Of a DNA stretch of 60,651 nucleotides, positions 54,419 to 60,651 are shown piece after piece (within the stretch, counting starts at the first letter, position 1; every line of letters starts with the position of its first letter). Source of the stretch: CAZHDI01 sp964531285 (GTDB taxonomy: Bacteria > Pseudomonadota > Alphaproteobacteria > JAJFIK01); NCBI GenBank assembly GCA_964531285.1, contig CAZHDI010000009.1, forward strand, positions 1 through 60,651. The letters are read 5' to 3'. The position numbers and the translations under genes were made by a program. The notes under the pieces are model-generated. The model saw nothing but the letters and a program-made list of their open reading frames with translations, did not search any database and was not told where the DNA came from.

Positions 54419-56314
54419 TTACTCGATGACGAACTCCATGTCCTCTTCGTCGGACACGGTGTTGTTGACCACCGGATTGAGACGGAACGCCTTGCGTTCC
54501 TCGCCGGAGATCGTGATGTCGTAGCCGAGCGCCAGGAAAATCTCGCCGTAAGCCGGTTCGAACTCCGCCAGGGCCGAGCGCACGGCTTCGGCCTGACCCG
54601 GATAATCCGGGTTGAAATACTGGCGCATGTCGAACCGGTCCGACCGGTTCCGCGCCACGACCGTGACCTTGGCCAGATCCACCGGATTGGTGGTCGCCAG
54701 GCCCAAGCGGTACATGATGGTCCGCTCCAGGAGCATTTCGGACTTCGATGTGTTGTCGAACGACTGCACCGTGCCGCGCAGGGCATGGGGCGTCAGCGCC
54801 GAGCGGTTCGCGCCTTCAAGATAGAGCGTGCGGATCCGCCGGTTCTGGCCGACCTGCGGCGCGGTCTTGCCGTCAACCTCGAAGAGTTGCCACAGCGATC
54901 GGCGCAGGCCCTCGGCCTCGGCGCGGAAGTCGCGCTTGCGCTCCTTGGTCTCGGCGACCATGGGCACGCCCTTGAGGAGCGGGTCGTCGATCAGCGCGTC
55001 CATGGTGGCCCGGCCGGTATAATCGGCCACCAGCTTCACCTTGCCGCCGTCATCGTCATAAGCGCCGCTGGCCGCGGCTTCGCGCGCCACATCCTCGCTG
55101 TTGCGCACGAACAGTTCCATCAGGTCCGTGACCGCATCGATATCGAGGCTGCGCAGGAAGTCGGCGATATCGGTCTCGCGAGGATCCCAAGTGTCCCCCC
55201 ACTTCTCGAGGATCTTGTCGAGGCCGCGGAATGCCAGAAGCGCATTGTACGGATCGTTGAATTTCAGCGACGGGTCCTGGGGGCCGAACAGGAACACATA
55301 TGAGTCGTACCCCTGATCGAGCAGATAGCCCCGGTAATAGTCTTCATAGCGCTGGGTCAGCCGGCCATAGCCCTGACCGCCCGACAGGTGATTGCGCCAG
55401 CCCTCGAAATACTCCACCTCGACCGGCCCGCGCTGATCGCCGTTGCGCACGACGAACACGCCGCGCTTGAAATAGGGGCTGTCGAAAATGAAGCTCATAT
55501 ACACCGCGCCGGCGAAGGGCTGCGACGCGTTCTTGTCGTCATCGCTCTTGAACGCTGCCTTGGGATCGTCCTGACCCATGGCAATGCGCAAGGCGTGATA
55601 CAGCATATCGCCGGAGCCGGCGGCCTTGTAGACGAGGCTTTGCACGATATCCGGCTGATCCACCAGCCATTTGATCGGCACAGGGCTCTTGATCAGGCCG
55701 GACTGGTCCATGAATTCATGCATCAGCCGCAGGCGCTTGCCCTTGGGCACCTTGACGTATTTCTCGGTGTCGTCGGTCTCGCCCAGCAGGCGCAATTCCT
55801 TCGAGAGCTGCTCGTCAATCGCCCATTTCTTGAGCACCCGCACATCATTGCCGCGCTCGCGGGCCTGCTTGCGCAGGTCGCGCTGTTTTTCCGGCGACAG
55901 ATTCGGGTTCTTGGCTTCGTCGATCAGCCGCAGATGCTCGCGCGCATAATGATCCTGCGCCAGCGAGACGAGGCCCTCATAGGTGTAGAATTTCGCTTTG
56001 CGGATATCGACGAGGGCCTTGCGCAGTTCCTCGCGCTTCTTGACCTCGGCGGCGGCGCCGAACGGCTCGGTCTCATGCTCCCGGCGCTTGCGCATCCGGC
56101 GGATATACCGCCCGACGAGCGGCAGATGGCTCCCGATCACCAGCAGGAGCCAGCCCAGAGCGCCGAAAAAGCCCATCCGCGCGTCGTCGTCATCGCCCCG
56201 GTCGCCCTTGGACTCGATCGACGTACGGTCGAACGTATCGCGCCCGGTAAGGCGCAACCCGAACAGAGTGCGTTTTGTCAGCCGTTTCAACACGCCCATC
56301 ATGTCAACAGCCAC
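54419..56314 (-). CDS. Conserved-looking 631-residue protein of unknown function
   Basis: Encodes 631 residues from a GTG at 56314; an ATG at 56302 also has a fair ribosome site (GAGGGG). One hydrophobic segment near residues 48-68 (MGFFGALGWLLLVIGSHLPLVG) is followed by a basic patch, then a long mixed, charged, probably cytoplasmic region without low complexity. Motifs include KFYTYEGLVSLAQDHYAREHLRL, YFKRGVFVVRNGDQRG and the C-terminal ISGEERKAFRLNPVVNNTVS. I recognise no family. It is upstream-adjacent to nothing in its unit; the small membrane gene and the SpoVR cassette lie behind it on the same strand, so they could share regulation. Confidence 0.8.
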   Translation of the reverse strand: MAVDMMGVLKRLTKRTLFGLRLTGRDTFDRTSIESKGDRGDDDDARMGFFGALGWLLLVIGSHLPLVGRYIRRMRKRREHETEPFGAAAEVKKREELRKALVDIRKAKFYTYEGLVSLAQDHYAREHLRLIDEAKNPNLSPEKQRDLRKQARERGNDVRVLKKWAIDEQLSKELRLLGETDDTEKYVKVPKGKRLRLMHEFMDQSGLIKSPVPIKWLVDQPDIVQSLVYKAAGSGDMLYHALRIAMGQDDPKAAFKSDDDKNASQPFAGAVYMSFIFDSPYFKRGVFVVRNGDQRGPVEVEYFEGWRNHLSGGQGYGRLTQRYEDYYRGYLLDQGYDSYVFLFGPQDPSLKFNDPYNALLAFRGLDKILEKWGDTWDPRETDIADFLRSLDIDAVTDLMELFVRNSEDVAREAAASGAYDDDGGKVKLVADYTGRATMDALIDDPLLKGVPMVAETKERKRDFRAEAEGLRRSLWQLFEVDGKTAPQVGQNRRIRTLYLEGANRSALTPHALRGTVQSFDNTSKSEMLLERTIMYRLGLATTNPVDLAKVTVVARNRSDRFDMRQYFNPDYPGQAEAVRSALAEFEPAYGEIFLALGYDITISGEERKAFRLNPVVNNTVSDEEDMEFVIE

Positions 56315-56626
56315 CCCTCATCACCCTCGCGCGGCGCAGGCCTGTCGCCTGCAAACCAGCGGTCATCGCCGGCCCGCGCCCGGTTCAACCCCGGCACCAC
56401 TCAAACCGTGCTCGGGCAGACCGTTGGGTTGATCGGCTCCGCAGCGGCATTTGCCCAGTGGGCAAAGGTCACCCGGAGTCCACTAACCATAGCTCTTTAT
56501 AGTGTATCCCAGTTTGGGCCACGGCAATCCCCTTAAATCGCCGGAAACCCGCCACAGGAGGCGCAAAATGCCGCCAGCGTGTCGATTGGGCCGCTCAAAA
56601 CGGGGAATTCGTCAGACTCTATACGC
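56315..56626. promoter_or_regulatory. Upstream region of the 631-residue gene
   Basis: These 312 bases have no gene. An AT-rich patch near 56485-56510 (minus strand TACACTATAAAG) could hold a -10, but no convincing -35 is spaced to it. Two GANTC sites (GAGTC 56476-56480, GACTC 56615-56619), the target of CcrM methylation read by GcrA, flank it. Confidence 0.35.
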
Positions 56627-56842
56627 TCAAAACGCGTTTCGGCCGGTCTCGACACCCGCCATGTTCACCAGATGAACGAGCATCAGCACCACGGCCACCA
56701 CCGCCAGGATCAGAATCTGCGTCCACGGGACCATCGGGACCTCGCCCAGCGGCCGGGTCCGATTCGACTGATACCAGGCGATCCCCGCCGCCGCGAGCGA
56801 CAGGGCCAGAACGATCAGGGTTTGGGTCAGGGACAGGACCAC
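56627..56842 (-). CDS. Small two-span membrane protein
   Basis: Encodes 71 residues from a GTG with GAGGA upstream. Two hydrophobic segments (about 6-25 and 41-61) are joined by a short polar loop NRTRPLGEVPMVPW. Small membrane proteins with this RPLGEVPMVPW-like loop are frequent in alphaproteobacteria; their job is unknown. It lies between SpoVR and the 631-residue gene on the same strand. Confidence 0.72.
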   Translation of the reverse strand: MVLSLTQTLIVLALSLAAAGIAWYQSNRTRPLGEVPMVPWTQILILAVVAVVLMLVHLVNMAGVETGRNAF

Positions 56843-56955
56843 GGTCCGCTATCCTCGCAGCGATCGCGTGAAACAACGGCGCCATTCTGCCCAAGGCCGG
56901 CCGTCGGGCAAGCCCTGCGTGCGGGGATCGGGCGAGGGGGAACGGCGTGCGCCGC

Positions 56956-58482
56956 TCAGGCCGGATCGACCGACACAAGGTCGACCTCATGGCCCCAGAG
57001 CCGGCGGACATGGGCGAGCGTGGCCGCACGGCCCTGATCGGCCAGCGGCATGCCCCGATGCATGGTGTGTTTGAGCAGCAGCTTGCGGTTGCCGCGCAGG
57101 TTCGCCTCGGCGACCTGAATGTTCGGCTCAAGCTGACCAATGTCATGCATCTGCGCCAGATGACTGCGCACCCGCCGGTAGCCCGCATCGTCATGGATGG
57201 CCGCGACTTCATAAAACGGCTGCTCGTCCTCGTCATGAAGGGCAAACAGGCGCATGTCGCGCATCACCGTCGGCGACAGATATTGGAGGATAAAGCTCTC
57301 GTCCCGGAAATTCGCCCAGGCATGGCGCAGGGCCGCCCGCCAGTCCGTATCCGCCAGATCCGGAAACCACGCCCAATCCTCCTCCGTCGGATTTTCGCAG
57401 ATCCGCCGGATATCGCTCATCATGGCAAAGCCGAGCGCGTAGGGATTGAACCCCCGATAGCGCGGATCGTCGAAGTCCGGCTGAAAGACCACGCCCGTGT
57501 GGCTGTGCAAAAACTCCAGGATCGCGCCCTCATTGATCAGCCCACGATCGTAAAGCGCATTCATGATGTAGTGGTGGACGAAGGTCGCACAGCCCTCGTT
57601 CATGACCTTGGTCTGTTTCTGGGGATAGAAATACTGCGCGATGTTGCGCACGATCCGCAGGATCTCGCGCTGCCAGGGCCGCAGGATCGGGCTGTGCTTT
57701 TCCAGGAAATACAGAATGTTCTCTTCGGGAAGCTGCATACGCTGGCGATCTTCCGCGTTCAGCGCATCGACTTCCGGCAGTCCGCCCTCCAGAGCTTCGA
57801 CCTCCCCGTCGCTTTCGTCGAGGGCGGGCAGGGTGCGCCACAGATCATTGAAGGTGCTGCGGTCATGGGCCAGACGCTGGCGTAGTTTTTCAAGACGCTG
57901 CTCGTCCGACAGGCGCGGCGGGCGGGCGTAGCGGAACACGCCCTGATCCATCAACGCATGGGCGGCATCCAGGATCTGTTCGACCGCTTCGATGCCGTAT
58001 TCCTCCTCGCAGCGCGCGATATAGGATTTGGCAAAGCTCAGATAATCATGAATGCCGTCCGCATCCGTCCACTGACGGAAGAGGTAGTTGTTCTTGAAGA
58101 AGTGATTGTGCCCCATGGCCGCATGGGCCATGACCAGCGCCTGCATGGTCATGGAGTTTTCTTCCATCAGGAAGTTGATGCACGGATTGGAGTTGATCAC
58201 GATCTCATAGGCCAGCGCCGTGTATCCCTTCTGATACATGGTCTGCTCACGCGCGAAGATCTTGCCGAATGACCAATGTTGATACATCAGCGGCATGCCG
58301 TGGGCGGAATAGGCATCGAGCATCTGCTCGCTGGAGATGATCTCGATCTGATTGGGATAAAGATCGAGACCCAGATCGGTGAGGGCGATCTCCTCGATCG
58401 CGTCATAGGTCCGGCGCAGGGTCGCGAAATCCCAGTCGGAGTCCGTGAACAGAAGGTCGGGCTTGGGCTGCGCGGCACTCAT
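56956..58482 (-). CDS. spoVR: SpoVR family protein
   Basis: Encodes 508 residues, the usual length (YcgB in E. coli). Family hallmarks include YQHWSFGKIFAREQTMYQKGYTALAYEIVINSNPCINFLMEEN, HNHFFKNNYLFRQWTDADGIHDYLSFAK and VMNEGCATFVHHYIMNALYDRGLI. The biochemical function is unknown, though the gene belongs with prkA and yeaH in a stress- and starvation-linked set. It starts 14 bases after yeaH. Confidence 0.95.
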   Translation of the reverse strand: MSAAQPKPDLLFTDSDWDFATLRRTYDAIEEIALTDLGLDLYPNQIEIISSEQMLDAYSAHGMPLMYQHWSFGKIFAREQTMYQKGYTALAYEIVINSNPCINFLMEENSMTMQALVMAHAAMGHNHFFKNNYLFRQWTDADGIHDYLSFAKSYIARCEEEYGIEAVEQILDAAHALMDQGVFRYARPPRLSDEQRLEKLRQRLAHDRSTFNDLWRTLPALDESDGEVEALEGGLPEVDALNAEDRQRMQLPEENILYFLEKHSPILRPWQREILRIVRNIAQYFYPQKQTKVMNEGCATFVHHYIMNALYDRGLINEGAILEFLHSHTGVVFQPDFDDPRYRGFNPYALGFAMMSDIRRICENPTEEDWAWFPDLADTDWRAALRHAWANFRDESFILQYLSPTVMRDMRLFALHDEDEQPFYEVAAIHDDAGYRRVRSHLAQMHDIGQLEPNIQVAEANLRGNRKLLLKHTMHRGMPLADQGRAATLAHVRRLWGHEVDLVSVDPA

Positions 58483-58496
58483 GGCGGCATGGTCCC

Positions 58497-59831
58497 CTAA
58501 ATTGATCGCCGCACCAGCGCGGCCATGGCTCCGCCGGTCGCGAACAACTCGCGAAACACCGGGAAGACATCCTCGGGCCTGGCAATGCGCTTGGCGGCGA
58601 AATGCGGCCAGTCTTTGTGAACCGAACGGTAGGCGCGCCAGAGTTCCGCGCCCGTCTCTTCGTCGGCAAAGACCTCCATCTCACGTTCGTCCAAGATTTC
58701 GATATAGGCGTAATGGCGCACGAGCGGCAGGATCTCCGTATTCAGAAGATCCACACAGCGCGCCGCATCGCCCGATTGGGTGTAGCCGTCCGAGGCTTGC
58801 GCCACATAGACATTCCAGTCGGCCGGATTGTAGCGCTCAGCCCAGACCCGGCGCATTTCTTCAAGCGCCGTGGACACGATCGTCCCGCCGGACTGGCGCG
58901 AATAAAAGAAGGTCTCTTCGTCGACTTCCTGGGCTTCATGGGTATGGCGGATAAAGACGATATCGAGCCGTTCGTAGCGCCGTTTCAAGAACAGATGCAG
59001 CAGCATGAAGAACCGCTTGGCGAGATCCTTCTCGCGTTCGCCCATGGAGCCCGAGACATCCATCAGGCAGAACATCACCGCCCGGGTCACGGGGACCGAT
59101 TGCATCTCAAAGGCGTTGTAGCGCACATCGATCGGATCGATGAACGGCACCCAGCGCCGGCGGGCTTCCAATTCGTCAAGTTTGGCGAGAAGAGCTTTCT
59201 TCTCCGCATGGTCCGCCTCGGTCGGTTCGGCCTTGGCCTCAAGCTCGAACAGGCGCAGTTTCAGCGCATCGAGATCCTCCAGAACCGGACGTTTGAGCGC
59301 AATGCGCCGGCCAAAAGCATGGCGCATGGTGCGGATGAGATTGATCTGGCTGGGATTGCCGGCATTGGTCAGACCGGAGCGGCGCCAGCTTTCCGTGGTC
59401 AATTCCTGGACGGCCGTCTTCTCCAGATTAGGCAGTTCCAGGTCCTCGAAAAACATGTCGAGAACCTCGTCCTGGCTCAGCGTGAACTGGAATTCGTCCT
59501 CGCCGGATCCCTCCGCGCTCGCGTCCTTGCCGCCGTCGTCACCGCCGCCGCGCGGTTTGCGCAGCCGGTCGCCCTCGACGAATTCCTTGTTGCCGGGATG
59601 CACGAAATCGCGCTCTCCGCCCGAGCGGGCCAGACGGAAGCGCGGTTCCGCCGTGCTTTTGCTCGGTATGGAAATCTTCTGGCCCTTGTCGAAATCCGCA
59701 ACCGCCCGGTCTTTCAGCGAATGCTGAACAGCGTCTTTGATCTGCGCGCGGGCCCGGCGCAGGAAGCGCTGGCGGTTGGCCAGACTCTTGCCTTTGGGAT
59801 TCAGCCGGCGGTCGATGAAATGGGTCGTCAT
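58497..59831 (-). CDS. yeaH: YeaH family protein (DUF444, VWA-like)
   Basis: Encodes 444 residues from the second of two adjacent ATGs (MTTHFIDRRLNPKGKSLANRQ aligns with E. coli YeaH; the first ATG is at 59834). An acidic/glycine-rich linker (about 85-110) leads into a von Willebrand factor A-like domain with the metal-site motif DVSGSMGEREKDLAKRFF. It is the middle gene of the prkA-yeaH-spoVR cassette and is thought to act with the PrkA kinase. Confidence 0.95.
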   Translation of the reverse strand: MTTHFIDRRLNPKGKSLANRQRFLRRARAQIKDAVQHSLKDRAVADFDKGQKISIPSKSTAEPRFRLARSGGERDFVHPGNKEFVEGDRLRKPRGGGDDGGKDASAEGSGEDEFQFTLSQDEVLDMFFEDLELPNLEKTAVQELTTESWRRSGLTNAGNPSQINLIRTMRHAFGRRIALKRPVLEDLDALKLRLFELEAKAEPTEADHAEKKALLAKLDELEARRRWVPFIDPIDVRYNAFEMQSVPVTRAVMFCLMDVSGSMGEREKDLAKRFFMLLHLFLKRRYERLDIVFIRHTHEAQEVDEETFFYSRQSGGTIVSTALEEMRRVWAERYNPADWNVYVAQASDGYTQSGDAARCVDLLNTEILPLVRHYAYIEILDEREMEVFADEETGAELWRAYRSVHKDWPHFAAKRIARPEDVFPVFRELFATGGAMAALVRRSI

Positions 59832-59884
59832 CATCCTCTCGCAATCTGCCGGAGCCCCGTGGGGCCCCGGCGTCCGGGGACGGG

Positions 59885-60651
59885 TCAGCCGGCCTTGTCG
59901 ACCCGCATGTACCACTCCACGAGGCGGCGCACCTGCCGTGGGGTATAGCCCCGGGTCAACATCCGCTCGACGAACTGGTTGTGCTTGTTCTGGGTGTCGC
60001 TGTCTTTTTTGGACTCAAAGCTGATCACCGGCAGCAGGTCCTCGACCTGGCTGAACATCCGCTTCTCGATCACGGTGCGGAGCTTCTCATAGGAGGTCCA
60101 CGCCGGATTGCGGCCCGCGTTATGCGCCCGCGCCCGCAGCGCGAATTTGACCACCTCGTTGCGGAAGTCCTTCGGGTTGGCGATCCCCGCCGGTTTCTCG
60201 ACCTTGGACAGTTCCTGGTTCAGCGTATCGCGGTCCAGCAACTGGCCCGTATCGGGGTCCTTGAAGTCCTGATCCTCGATCCAGGCATCGGCATAGGAGA
60301 TATACCGGTCGAACAGATTTTGTCCGTACTCGCCATAGGATTCCAGGTAGGCTTTCTGGATCTCCTTGCCGATGAAATCGGCATAGCGCGGCGCGAGTTC
60401 GGCCTTCACGAATTCGATGAAGCGGCGTTCCTGATCCTCGGGCATCTGCTCCCGGCGGATCGCCAGTTCGATGATATACATCAGATGAACCGGGTCGGCC
60501 GCCACTTCATTCGTGTCGTAATTGAAGGTTTCGGACAGCACCTTGAAGGCAAAGCGCGTGGATATTCCGGTCATCCCCTCGTCGACGCCGCCGGCATCGC
60601 GATATTCCTGTACCGACTTGGCCTTCGGGTCGGTGTCCTTCAGCTTCTCGC
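59885..60651 (-). CDS. prkA: PrkA-type serine protein kinase (C-terminal part, cut by window edge)
   Basis: The last 255 residues of YeaG/PrkA are visible and the gene continues beyond the right edge. The part shown has EYRDAGGVDEGMTGISTRFAFKVLSETFN, RREQMPEDQERRFIEFVK, GYGQNLFDRYISYADAWIED-like sequence (EYGQNLFDRYISYADAWIED) and the C-terminal helical region up to YMRVDKAG. The AAA+ part lies outside. It stands upstream of yeaH and spoVR, 53 bases ahead of the yeaH start. Confidence 0.94.
   Translation of the reverse strand, partial: EKLKDTDPKAKSVQEYRDAGGVDEGMTGISTRFAFKVLSETFNYDTNEVAADPVHLMYIIELAIRREQMPEDQERRFIEFVKAELAPRYADFIGKEIQKAYLESYGEYGQNLFDRYISYADAWIEDQDFKDPDTGQLLDRDTLNQELSKVEKPAGIANPKDFRNEVVKFALRARAHNAGRNPAWTSYEKLRTVIEKRMFSQVEDLLPVISFESKKDSDTQNKHNQFVERMLTRGYTPRQVRRLVEWYMRVDKAG

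Overview
The window is GC-rich, densely coded DNA from an alphaproteobacterium, most likely of the Caulobacterales/Maricaulales group. The pointers are a GcrA cell-cycle regulator gene, a SAM-II riboswitch ahead of metZ, PstA and PstC of the long alphaproteobacterial type, and a type II secretion (T2SS) locus next to a duplicated surface lipoprotein, an arrangement I know from the Caulobacter ElpS locus. Genus and species cannot be decided from the sequence. One assembly gap (100 N, 5617-5716) lies inside a 12-bp tandem repeat of the lipoprotein gene.

Left third (1-24.8 kb): an ECF sigma/anti-sigma pair diverges from a secreted S8 protease that is coupled to a small lipoprotein. After a short-chain dehydrogenase on the other strand and a 642-bp leader region come the two-repeat surface lipoprotein, a TonB-dependent receptor and a complete gspC-gspN operon with stop/start overlaps, then a lipoprotein and a predicted outer-membrane beta-barrel protein. 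No prepilin peptidase (gspO) is present here.

Middle (25-37.6 kb): a degenerate receiver-PAS protein, ornithine aminotransferase with an Lrp-type regulator, then phoR-pstS-pstC-pstA-pstB-phoU-phoB, and gcrA convergent with phoB. A PHO-box-like sequence in the lipoprotein leader (5077-5094) matches one in the lrp/phoR intergenic region (28476-28493) at 17 of 20 positions. This suggests that phosphate starvation links the secretion locus to the Pho genes, as reported for Caulobacter ElpS.

Right part (38-60.6 kb): mostly housekeeping. It holds an orphan ABC-2 permease, argD-argF-hslO-lipoprotein, then argE, trkH, folE, metZ (with SAM-II riboswitch), a Ca2+/Na+ antiporter and a secreted M20 amidohydrolase on the minus strand. 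These are followed by a DUF2157/GDYXXLXY membrane pair, a two-domain dCTP deaminase, tRNA-Gly(CCC), a sulfotransferase, a strong bidirectional terminator, an unrecognised 631-residue protein and the prkA-yeaH-spoVR stress cassette, in which prkA runs off the right edge.
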